Shown: in pieces, positions 1 to 8,864 of the stretch
Layout of the letters: the number at the start of each line of letters is the position of its first letter
How positions within the stretch are numbered: position 1 is the stretch's first letter
Assembly: GCA_029891385.1 (NCBI GenBank)
Contig: CM057228.1
Span: forward strand, 70,881,523 to 70,945,522
Source of the DNA: Erythroxylum novogranatense
Lineage: Eukaryota; Streptophyta; Magnoliopsida; Malpighiales; Erythroxylaceae
Direction: 5' to 3'
Length of the DNA stretch: 64,000 nucleotides
The notes under the pieces: generated by a model
What the model saw: only the letters and a program-made list of their open reading frames with translations
The model's database searches: none
Told to the model about the DNA's origin: nothing
Program-made: the position numbers and the translations under genes

Positions 1-815
1 ATTTCAGATTTATGTACAAGCTTTTGTTTCACAAGAACTTCAAAAAGTTTTCTTGATCAAGCTTGGGGAAAAGCTTAGGAAGACACCTAACTGTGTGTGC
101 ATATTGGAGGCATCAAATCAAGAGGGCTAACACATAGCCAATTTTCACAAGCACAAGTCTAATCAATGGGCTTGAGCTTATTTTATCTTATAAAGGGCAT
201 GTGGACTTCTTTTAGGCTTTTCATGGGCTGGTTTGCATTAAGTGTGCATGTGGTTTATTAAAAAGTCATGTGCATGTTTTATTTTAAGGAACCAAGCTTG
301 TGGGCCTAGTTTAAAAGCCCAATTCGCCCTCTTAAGTTAGTCTTCTATTTTGTGGTTTTCTTATCCTATTTGGACAAGGACTAGTCAATTTTAATTAGTT
401 TTGAAGCCCAAATCCATGTGGGATTTATTCTTGGGCAGATTTGTTTCAAGAAGGCCTTTTGATATTTTGGGCTTTCTTTAAGGTTTTAGGTTATCTTTGT
501 TAGGGTTTACATTGCAAAGGGTATTTAAACCCTTGCTTTAGCCATGAACACGAGTTTTAGAGATCAATAAAATTAGAAAGCATTCTTCAAGAGAGAATTG
601 AGATTCTTGCTTGTTTTACCTTAAGGATTGATTCAACTTATCAAGTAAGTTCTAACTTGTATGTTAATTCAATTCCTACAATCTTATACTCTTTGTTACC
701 AATTCCTTGCTATTTTGGGGGTGAAGGGTCTTGTTAGATTGATTGAATTTAGGTTTGGGAACAATCATTGAAACGGAGGTGATCTAGACATTGATTCTAG
801 GTTGTTGCCGTATCA
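1..815 (+). repeat. CR-A 5' LTR of A1 (partial)
   Basis: This matches the complete CR-A LTRs at 7,625-8,529 and 39,143-40,047 (both 905 bp) and ends in GTATCA, the inverted complement of the TGATAC start. A TATTTAAA promoter-like box lies near 522-529 and an AATAAA signal at 566-571. The first ~130 bases are still readable as the integrase tail (ending SNQEG, then stop), because that tail lies in U3. Confidence 0.92.
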
Positions 816-819
816 TCTT

Positions 820-832
820 TGGTATCAAAGCC
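820..832 (+). promoter_or_regulatory. Primer binding site of A1 (initiator tRNA-Met type)
   Basis: TGGTATCAAAGCC begins five bases after the LTR end. It differs by one base from the plant initiator-tRNA-Met primer site TGGTATCAGAGC. The same site occurs in A2 (33,842-33,854) and, inverted, in A5 (24,870-24,883). Confidence 0.85.
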
Positions 833-1814
833 TAGGTTTTAAATTCAATATTTATCTTTAATTTTCTGTTTGTTCTTGATTATTATAGTTAGTTCATCAT
901 TAAAATTTGAAAAAAAAGAAGAAAGAAAGAAAAGAAAAGAAAAGAAAAGAAAGAAAGGAAAGAAAGAAAGAAAAGAAAGAAAGAAAGAAAGAAAAAGAAG
1001 AAAAGAAAGAAAAGAAAGAAAGAAAGAAGTAAAAAAAAAAAGAAAATCAAGATTGTGAATCTTTGTGAGTTTGAGTTGATTTGCTTGCAAGAGTCATCAA
1101 GAACGAATCTGATCATTCAAGAATTCTTTAATTTTGTTTCTTTATTATTCAAGATTCTTCAAGAACACATCCTTCATTAAAGAAACTCATCCAGACTTGT
1201 TTTCTTGCACCAACAAACACTTTCTTGTTTCAAGATTTACGTTCTTTGCTCAAAACGTGTGTTTTTGATATAATTACATATCTTTAAGTTCTTGAGTAAT
1301 TGGGGCAGATTGGAATGTCCTTGTTAATTTGGGTTTAGGGTTGAGTTTAATTCCTAGTTTCGTCTTTTCTTTAACTCTTTGGTTGTTTTTTTTGTTTGCT
1401 GTCCTTTTTGTTTCCATTACACTTGAATTGAGTAATCTTATTTCATATTGCTCAATTGGTACCAAAAATTGTTCACATACGTTTTCTCCATCTAGTATAT
1501 GTTTATTTTCGTCTTCATTGTTTTCTTTACATTAAATTGCATCTAGCTTTGTGTTTTTCTTCCTTTATTTAGGTATTCGTTGCTTTCCTTTTGAATTACG
1601 TTGCTGTTGTGTTTATTTGGTTGGTAGTGATTGATCCGGACAAGTAAAACTGTGCTAGAATCTAAAGTGGCAAAAGACAAGAGTTTGTAAGCTCATTTGA
1701 GGGTAAAAGCCATCTTCTTGAGTGAAACACGAGGGTATCCAATCTGATTTAGAGAGAAACACGTGAGGGAGTGTGTGAGGAGCTATTCTAACGTGTTTTT
1801 GTAGGTTTTTCATC
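833..1814 (+). other. CR-A untranslated leader between primer site and gag
   Basis: About 1 kb of T-rich sequence, apart from the purine tract, without a long frame. It is shared with A2 and A5. Copy A4 has lost positions equivalent to 633-1642, which removes the LTR end, primer site and most of this leader. Confidence 0.75.
909..1029 (+). repeat. 121-nt uninterrupted purine tract in the CR-A leader
   Basis: Only A and G occur from 909 to 1029, mostly as GAAA/GAAAA units. One T follows, then more A. The same tract lies at the same place in A2 (about 33,930-34,010) and, as its complement, in A5 (about 24,708-24,793), so it belongs to the element. It yields spurious Lys/Arg/Glu-rich and Phe/Leu-rich frames. 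Confidence 0.9.
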
Positions 1815-2880
1815 ATGGCCAATTCAAAGGATAGTAAAGGTAGTGACAAGGATGAAAAGAATAGTGAGGCTGATCAACACACATTCTTTACTTTGGAGGC
1901 TATGCAACATCAATTCCAAAGGATTGAGAACATGTTTAGGGATGTCAGTGATAAATTTGATAGACAAGATCAAGTCATTAGGAATTTACAACAATGCAAG
2001 GGGAGAAGACAGGGTCGATCATGTGGATAGAAACTTAGGCAGTATCAAGATGAAAATACCATCGTTCGAAGGTAAGAATGATCTAGAAGCTTACTTAGAA
2101 TGGGAAAGAAAGGTGGAGATGATTTTTGAATGCCATAACTATTCTGAGGAGAAGAAGGTGAAGCTTGCTGCCGTGGAATTTCATGATTATGCACTTATTT
2201 GGTGGGATCAGCTTGTTTTGAACAAAAGAAGGAATGGAGAGGATCCTATTGATACTTGGGCTGAAATGAAGATGGTCATGAAGAAGAGTTTTGTGCCTAG
2301 TTACTTCTATAGGGAGCTCCATCAAAGGCTCCAAACCTTGAGACAAGGCACCAAAAGTGTAGAAGAGTACCATAAGGAGATGGAGATAGCCATGATTAGG
2401 GCTAATGTAGAAGAAGAAAGAGAAGCCACCATGGCACGTTTCTTGGCTGGTTTGAACAAAGACATTGCCAATGTTATTGAATTGCACCATTATGTGGAGT
2501 TAGAGGAGATGGTGAATATGGCCATGAAGGTGGAGAGGCAACTCAAGTACAAAAGCTCCAACAAGGCTTCTTACCCAAGCTCTACTACAAATTGGAACTC
2601 GAAATGGTCCAAGAAAAATGAGAAGGACAAAGACAAGCTAAAGGAAGAGAAGAACAAGGCAGATCCAAAAGGTACTTTTAAAACTCCAAGTTCTTCTAGT
2701 TCCAATTCTGAAAAGCATAGGACTATTAAATGCTTTAAATGTCTTGGTGTTGGTCATATTGCTTCTCAATGCCCAAACAAGAAAACAATGTTTGTGAGAG
2801 GAGGAGAAGTTGTGTCTGAGGAGGAAGAAGATGATTTGACTTCCATGCACGAGTTGAAAATTGTTCGATGTGGAAGTTGA
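1815..2880 (+). pseudogene. CR-A gag (A1), frameshifted
   Basis: The ATG at 1815 opens a Ser/Asp/Lys-rich N-terminus followed by a predicted helical stretch. The frame is lost near 2010-2030 and continues in another frame through the conserved retrotransposon gag core (motifs LEWERKVE and ALIWWDQL) to a CCHC zinc knuckle, CFKCLGVGHIASQC, at 2731-2772. An acidic linker follows, and a second frameshift near 2860 breaks the junction with protease. Gag would form the virus-like particle and bind element RNA. The ATG fits because A5 and A4 start at the same place. In A2 and A4 the third Gly of the knuckle loop is Asp. Confidence 0.88.
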
Positions 2881-3368
2881 GGATGCACCTAGGGGTGAAT
2901 TACTTGTTACTAGGCGAGTTTTGAATGCTCAAGTGAAGGAAGATGAAATTGAGCAAAGGGAAAATATTTTTCATTCCAGATGCCTAGTGAATGAGAAGAT
3001 TTGTAGCCCGATCATTGATGGGGAAGCTGCACTAATGTGGCTAGTACATTGATGGTAGAAAACTCGGGTTGGAGTGCTTGAAACACCCTAGGCCGTATAG
3101 ACTACAATGGCTGAATGACATGGGGGAAATCAAGGTAAATAAACAAGTCCTTGTATCTTTCTCCATTGGAAAGTATTATGATCACGTACTTTGTGACGTT
3201 GTGCCTATGCATGCTTGTCATTTGTTGCTCGGTCGACCTTGGCAATATGATAGAAGAGTGTTACATGATGGTTTTAAGAATAGGTATTCATTTACTATGG
3301 GGGGTCAAAAGAAAAGAGAGAAAGTGAGGCCGAGACTGAGAGAAGAAAAGTGGGGAAAGAGGCCTTAA
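2881..3368 (+). pseudogene. CR-A aspartic protease region (A1), broken
   Basis: This is the retropepsin-like domain that would cut Gag-Pol. The active-site region (IIDGGSCTNVAS in relatives) is broken here because one G is missing from the run at about 3021, shifting the frame. The downstream flap and LLGRPWQYDRR region is readable from 3069. Compared with A2 and A5, about 150-200 bases encoding the charged linker after SFTMG are deleted, so the frame runs into the stop at 3368. Confidence 0.82.
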
Positions 3369-4357
3369 AAGAAATTCAATTAAAAGGCCCAAATGAGAGA
3401 GAGGGTAGAAAGAAACAAAACGTCTATGCAAAAATGAGAGATGTAAGGGTTGCTTGTGTGGAAAGGAGATGTTTGTTTGTACTTTTGTACAAGCAAGCTT
3501 ATTTTAATGAATCTGACCTTGACCCTTGTTTGCCTAGTAGTATTGTTTCTCTTTTGCAGGAGTATGGAGATGTTTTCCCTGAGAAGTTGCCTAAGGAATT
3601 GCCGCCTATTAGAGGAATAGAACATCAGATTGACTTCATACCTGGGGTGCAGATTCCAAATAGACCAGCTTATAGGGCTAATCCTAAAGAAACTAACGAA
3701 CTCCAAAAGCAAGTGCAAGAATTGCTACAAAAGGGACACATCAGGGAGAGTCTTAGTCCTTGTGTCGTGCCAGTGATATTGGTTCCAAAGAAGGATGGGA
3801 GTTGGCGCATGTGTGTGGATTGCAGAGCTGTTAACAAGATAACAATAAAGTATCGCCATCCTATACCTAGATTGGATGATATGATTGATTAATTGCATGG
3901 TGCATGTGTGTTTACTAATATTGATCTTATGAGTGGTTACCATCAGATTAGAATGAAAATTGGTGATGAATGGAAAACTGCTTTTAAAACAAAACATGGT
4001 TTATATGTGTGGCTTGTGATGCCTTTTGGCTTAACTAATGCTCCTAGTACATTTATGCGTTTGATGAATCATGTTTTGAGGTCATTTATTGGTAAGTTTG
4101 TTGTGGTATATTTTGATGACATATTGATCTATAGCAAAAGCATTAATGAGCATATTGAGCATCTTAGGCTTGTCTTAGATGCACTTAGGGCAGAAAAGTT
4201 GTATGCTAAGTTAAAGAAGTGTACATTTTGCATGGATCGTGTCATATTTCTTAGTTATGTTGTTTCTTCTAATGGAATTGAAGTGGACCAAGAAAAGGTC
4301 AAGGCAATTAGGGAGTGGTCGAGACCTACAAGTGTTACTCAGGTGAGATCTTTTCAT
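3350..4357 (+). pseudogene. CR-A reverse transcriptase (A1), nonsense codon, RNase H deleted
   Basis: Reverse transcriptase would copy element RNA to cDNA. Conserved blocks run in order: [67 protein letters not shown] and the catalytic YFDD at 4109-4120. A GAA codon has become TAA at 3890-3892 and splits the domain. After VRSFHG the sequence jumps into integrase at 4358, so the connection, RNase H and zinc-finger parts are missing. Confidence 0.87.
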
Positions 4358-5184
4358 GGACGTGATAGCATCTTTGTTGTAGTTGATCGATTTAGTAAAA
4401 TGGCTCATTTTATTGCATGTCATAAATCTGATGATGCTACACATGTTGCTGATTTATTTTTAGGGATGTTGTTAGATTGCATGGCATTCCTAGAACCATT
4501 GTTTCAGATAGGGATTCTAAGTTTTAAGTCACTTTTGGCGTGTTCTATGGAATAAATTGGAACAAAGCTTTTTTTCTACAACTTGTCATCCCCAAACAGA
4601 TGGACAAACTGAAGTGGTTAATAGAACCTTAGGATCTTTATTGCGTGCTGTTGTGGGTAAAATTTGAAAGCACAGGAAGATTGTTTGCCTTTGATTGAGT
4701 TTGCATATAATAGAAGCATTCATTCTTCTACAGGTTATTCTCCATTTGAGATTGTGTATGGTTTTAACCCATTAACTCCATTGGATTTGTTGCCTTTACT
4801 CTTGAATGAGATTGTTAATGTAGATGGGCAGCAAAGGGCCGAATTGGTTAAAACAATACATGAGAAAGCTAGGCAGCACATTGAGGAAAAGAACAAGAAG
4901 TATGCTTAAAGAGCCAATCAAGGGCGTAGGGAGATGAAGTTTGAACCTGGAGATTGGGTTTGGGTGCACTTCAGGAAGGAGAGATTTCCTAAACAAAGGA
5001 AGTCCAAGCTTGATCCTAGAGGGGATGGTCCTTTTCAAGTGCTTGAACGCATCAATGACAATGCCTATAGGGTGGATTTGCCGGGAGAGTATAGTGTTAG
5101 TGCTACTTTTCATGTTTCTGATTTATCTCCCTTTGATAATATAGGTCTTGATTCGAGGACGAATCCTTTTGAGGAGGGAGGGAA
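4358..5184 (+). pseudogene. CR-A integrase core and C-terminus (A1), frameshifted
   Basis: The first catalytic Asp lies in [13 protein letters not shown]. The second lies near 4505, in a region frameshifted by missing T bases, and the Glu lies in [13 protein letters not shown] near 4600. A stop interrupts the linker at 4907-4909. The GPY/F-like module ([20 protein letters not shown]) follows, then SRTNPFEEGG over the polypurine tract. The N-terminal HHCC finger is absent because of the upstream deletion. Confidence 0.85.
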
Positions 5185-5232
5185 TGATACAACTTACTAA
5201 GGCAATGGAGACTTGAGGATGCCAATGGGTCC
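5185..5232 (+). repeat. 48-bp stub of CR-A 3' LTR
   Basis: The LTR begins TGATAC after the purine run GAGGAGGGAGGGAA but stops after GGGTCC and continues as inverted CR-B leader. The identical stub and breakpoint occur inverted at 45,389-45,436 and directly at 57,202-57,249. It carries ACTTACTAAGG where other copies have ACTCAC[CT]AAGG. Confidence 0.88.
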
Positions 5233-5713
5233 TCAAGTTAGGAAAGTGAAGCATATAGGAAAGTAATATAGCAAGTTCCAAACAATACAAGATAGGAAAG
5301 CACTTGCAATTAGGAAAGTAGCAAACCTAGACTCCACTTCTCTAAAACTTGCATCACACACTCTGATTGTTTTTTTCTTTTTTATCGATTTTTCTCTTTT
5401 TTGATTTAATTTCTTTTTTGACTTCTATTTTTTCTTGTTTTTCGACAAATTTCTCTTTTTTTTTTACTTCTACTTTTTTTTTCAGAAGCTTGATGCTCTC
5501 AATTTAGATTTTGTGTAACTTGCTCTAGAAAGTTTGGATTTCAGTGATCCCAAAACGAAAATAAAGAAGAGATTTTGAACTTGAAGAAATTCCTATTATT
5601 CTGCCAAAAACTCAAGCAAAAAGATACACGAACTAGTGGACGCAAAAATGGACATAAATGAATAACGAAAAAGAAACAACAAAAGGATAGTTATTTGAAA
5701 CCTTGCAACCAAA
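5233..5713 (-). other. CR-B untranslated leader fragment (inverted)
   Basis: This matches the leader beside the CR-B primer sites at 32,864 and 44,879. It contains T-rich runs near 5,367-5,485, the complement of an A-rich purine stretch. There is no coding potential. Confidence 0.8.
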
Positions 5714-5728
5714 GCTCTCTGATACCAA
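5714..5728 (-). promoter_or_regulatory. CR-B primer binding site (inverted)
   Basis: On the minus strand it reads TTGGTATCAGAGAGC directly after the CR-B LTR end, an initiator tRNA-Met-type site. The equivalent plus-strand site is at 44,879-44,892. Confidence 0.8.
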
Positions 5729-5729
5729 A

Positions 5730-6784
5730 TGATGATGACCCAATAGGAACTTGTCCTAGAGAACCTTCAACAAGATGGAACTATGCCCGGGAGTAGATAG
5801 AATCAAGCAAACACACGGAATCACAAGAAACAAAGTTGAAAAGATAGAAACAAAAACAAAGAAAATGGGAGGTGAGAAGAATGTTGATCGATGAAAAGAA
5901 CCCTAAGAGAACTTGTCTCTTAGAACTCTAGCAAGAATGTTGGTCAATGGAAAGAACCCTAAGAGAACTTGTCTCTTAGAACTCTAACCTTAGGACGCCA
6001 CAAAGGAAAACCACTTCTTTGATAAGTCAAGTATTCTCAAAGAATACAAAGAAAGCAAGAAAGCTCTCAATATTATTTCTGAATCAAAGACCTCTTTCAA
6101 AGTACATAGAGGGTGACTATTTATAGGGAAAACTTCCTAGCTTAATGTCCTAAAGAAGATACTAAATAAAAGGAAACAAATCAATCCCTAAAAGGAAACA
6201 AAATAAACTTATAAAGGTGTTGACTAGATCACCTTATTTAGAGGAAACAAAAAAGGAAACTAAATAAAATGTGATCTCAACATGTTGGACCATAGGGATC
6301 ACGTCCATATCCTTATTTTTAAGTGGCACATGCTTGTCACATGGTACTTTAAGTGAGTTCTTCCAATTGGACTCCATGTGGGCCTTTGGACACTTTATGT
6401 TGGGCTTCAAGGAGTAAGACAATGCCTCTTGGACCTTTATGAGATGAAATCTGACTCAACAATATGGGCTCTATCTCTTGAAGGTCTTGGATTAAACAAT
6501 TCAATGCTTGCTTCATTGCTTTGGCCCTAGCTCTTGTCGTTGGGCCTCCGACATCTTGTAATGGATCTTTAGGAACATTAGACTTGAATGTTGGGCCTTT
6601 GATATGAGAATTTCGTTCATCCCCTTGCCTTGAATATTTAGACTTCAAATCTGATCCAATTTTAGCTCCTAAGCCTCCTTTTGCAAGCTCATGTCTATGC
6701 AAGTCACGTCCTAGGCTTCATTGAGGCGAATCACGCCATGGATGCTTCTCTTCTTGTCTTTCACATGCCCATGGTTCTTCATCA
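5730..6784 (-). repeat. CR-B LTR (inverted, complete)
   Basis: On the minus strand it starts TGATGAAGAACC and is flanked by the primer site at the other end, about 1,055 bp. The start matches the plus-strand copies at 13,990 and 43,821. It holds the integrase tail with motif [15 protein letters not shown]. The promoter-like TATAAATA box is near 6,120. Two AGAGACAAGTTCTCTTAGGG-type repeats lie near 5,910-5,985. Confidence 0.9.
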
Positions 6785-6958
6785 TCTTGTTTTTCTTGAA
6801 CAGCCTCAATATGATTTCCCATGGCATCTCCATGTACTTTAGCTCCATGTTCCAAAACTGGTGAAGTTTCCTTATTTAGAACCCGAAAACTTTCCATATT
6901 TGGAATCAGGTCTAAATCACCTAGATTGCTTCTTGCATCTTAAACGCCATTTGTAGCA
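6785..6958 (-). repeat. CR-D LTR 5' fragment (inverted)
   Basis: This is the first 174 bases of the CR-D LTR, inverted, matching 43,646-43,820 and the start of 9,795-10,972. CR-B begins exactly where it ends, so CR-B was inserted into a CR-D LTR. GTAAG (6959-6963) is the complement of CTTAC, the CR-D target duplication. Confidence 0.85.
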
Positions 6959-7050
6959 GTAAGTCTATAGTCATCTATAGTACACTAATACTTAAAAATG
7001 CTATGTGTAGTACCATGTACACAATAACATGGTGCAGTGATGGGTAGTAC
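6959..7050. repeat. Short piece of alternating pyrimidine-purine DNA
   Basis: This is the inverse complement of 43,555-43,645, next to the CR-D LTR start. It then joins CR-A integrase at about 7,051 with a shared ACA at the joint. Confidence 0.8.
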
Positions 7051-7838
7051 AAACTGAAGTGGTTAATAGAACCTTAGGGTCTTTATTGCTCTTGTTGTGG
7101 GTAAAAATTTGAAAGCTTGGGAAGATTGTTTGCCTTTGATTGAGTTTGCATATAATAGAAGCATTCATTCTTCTACAGGTTATTCTCCATTTGAGATTGT
7201 GTATGGTTTTAACCCATCAACTCAATTCGATTTGTTGCCTTTACCCTTGAATGAGATTGTTAATGTAGATGGGCAGCAAAGGGCCGAATTGGTTAAGACA
7301 ATACATGAGAAAGCTAGGCAGCATATTGAGGAAAAGAACAAGAAGTATGCTCAAAAGCCAATCAAGGCGTAGGGAGATGAAGTTTGAACACGGAGATTGG
7401 GTTTGGGTGCACTTCAGAAGGAGAGATTTCTAAACAAAGGAAGTCCAAGCTTGATCCTAGAGGGATGGTCCTTTTCAAGTGCTTGAACGCATCAATGACA
7501 ATGCCTATAGGGTGGATTTGCCAGGAGAGTATAGTGTTAGTGCTACTTTTAATGTTTCTGATTTATCTCCCTTTGATAATGTAGGTCTTGATTCGAGGAC
7601 GAATCCTTTTGAGGAGGGAGGGAATGATACAACTCACCAAGGCAATGGAGACTTGAGGATGCCAATGGGTCCAATTACAAGGTCACGCTCCAACAAGCTT
7701 AAAGCACAATTTCAGATTTATGTACAAGCTTTTGTTTCACAAGAACTTCAAGAAGTTTTGTTGATCAAGCTTGGGGAAAAGCTTAGGAAGACACCTAAGT
7801 GTGTGTGCACATTGGAGGCATCAAATCAAGAGGGCTAA
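7051..7838 (+). pseudogene. Second CR-A integrase C-terminus with LTR-encoded tail (A1)
   Basis: The sequence resumes at the catalytic-Glu region (TEVVNRT, lacking PQTDGQ) and goes through the host-like [13 protein letters not shown] linker, the GPY/F-like module and the SRTNPFEEGGND purine tract. It passes into the LTR tail with GPITRSRSNKLKAQ, stopping at 7,836-7,838. Single-base losses near 7,360, 7,430 and 7,472 break the frame. The copy at 59,088-59,873 is open throughout, which argues that these breaks are recent or consensus errors. Confidence 0.87.
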
Positions 7839-8529
7839 CACTTAGCCAATTTTCACAAGCACAAGTCTAATCAATGGGCTTGAGCTTATTTTATCTTATA
7901 AAGGGCATGTGGACTTCTATTAGGCTTTTTCATTGGCTGGTTTGCATTAAGTGTGCGAGTGGTTTATTTAAAAAGTCATGTGCATGTTTTATTTTCAGAA
8001 CCAAGCTTGGGGCCTAGTTTAAAAGCCCAATTTGCCCCTCTTAAGTTAGTCTTCTATTTTGTGGTTTTCTTATCCTATTTGGACAAGGACTAGTCAATTT
8101 TAATTAGTTTCGAAGCCCAAATCCATGTGGGATTTATTCTTGAGCAGATTTGTTTCAAGAAGGCCTTTTTGATATTTTGGGCTTTCTTTAGGGTTTTTAG
8201 GTTATCTTTGTTAGGGTTTACATTGCAAAGGGTATTTAAACCCTTGCTTTAGCCATGAACACGAGTTTTAGAGAGATCAATAAAATTAGAAAGCATTCTT
8301 CAAGAGAGAATTGAGATTCTTGCTTGTTTTACCTTAAGGATTGATTCAACTTATCAAGTAAGTTCTAACTTGTGGCGTTAATTCAATTCCTACAATCTTA
8401 TACTCATTGTTACCAATTCCTTGCTGTTTTGGGGGTGAAGGGTCTTGTTAGATTGATTGAATTTAGGTTTGGAAACAATCATTGAAGCGGATGTGATCTA
8501 GACATTGATTCTAGGTTGTTGCCGTATCA
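7625..8529 (+). repeat. CR-A 3' LTR of A1 (complete, 905 bp)
   Basis: It opens TGATAC and closes GTATCA, preceded by the polypurine tract GAGGAGGGAGGGAA. U3 encodes the integrase tail to 7,838. The TATTTAAA box is near 8,233 and AATAAA near 8,279. GTGCA at 8,530-8,534 is the right-hand target duplication. Confidence 0.93.
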
Positions 8530-8864
8530 GTGCAGGAGTTGCATGCTAAAGTTAGAGCCAACATTGAGAGGAGAAATGAACAATATGCAAAACAAGCTAA
8601 TAAAAGCCGAAGGCGTGTCATATTTGAACCTGGTGATTGGGTTTGGGTGCACCTGAGAAAGGAGAGGTTTCCATAACAAAGGAAATCTAAGCTACAACCA
8701 AGAGGAGATGGCCCTTTTCAAGTTTTAAAAAGGATTAATGATAATGCTTATAAAATTGATTTGCCTAGCTCCTATGGTAATGTGAGTGCTACATTCAATG
8801 TATCTGATTTATCCCTCTTTGATGTTGCAGATTCGAGGACGAATCTTTTCGAGGAGGGAGGGAA
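8530..8864 (+). pseudogene. CR-B integrase C-terminus (host of A1)
   Basis: The coding sequence continues a CR-B integrase from [18 protein letters not shown] through the GPY/F-like [20 protein letters not shown] to [12 protein letters not shown] and the polypurine tract. One in-frame TAA (about 8,674) replaces the GAA of copy 2. CR-A element A1 interrupts this gene immediately upstream. Confidence 0.85.

Larger units (their letters stand above)
1..8529 (+). mobile_element. CR-A element A1, rearranged Ty3/gypsy (CRM-like) retrotransposon, 5' end outside window
   Basis: The order is partial 5' LTR, primer binding site, purine tract, gag, protease, reverse transcriptase, integrase, a 48-bp LTR stub, an inverted CR-B/CR-D block, a second integrase end and a complete 3' LTR (7,625-8,529). 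The base run GTGCA follows the 3' LTR, the target duplication seen on both sides of its copy A4. Coding parts carry frameshifts, a stop and two internal deletions, so the element cannot be autonomous. The window opens inside the 5' LTR. CRM-clade placement rests on the integrase frame continuing into the 3' LTR and is an inference from family structure. Confidence 0.85.

Noticed and set aside
820..832. Possible tRNA gene at the TGGTATCA sites
   Set aside because: Only the 3' complement of a tRNA is present, next to an LTR end: a primer binding site.
870..1058. Lys/Arg/Glu-rich and Phe/Leu-rich frames over the purine tract
   Set aside because: They are translations of a GAAA-type simple repeat on either strand, without conserved residues.
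2095..2490. Antisense frames opposite gag and pol in several copies
   Set aside because: They mirror the codon pattern of the sense frame and recur only where the sense gene is present.
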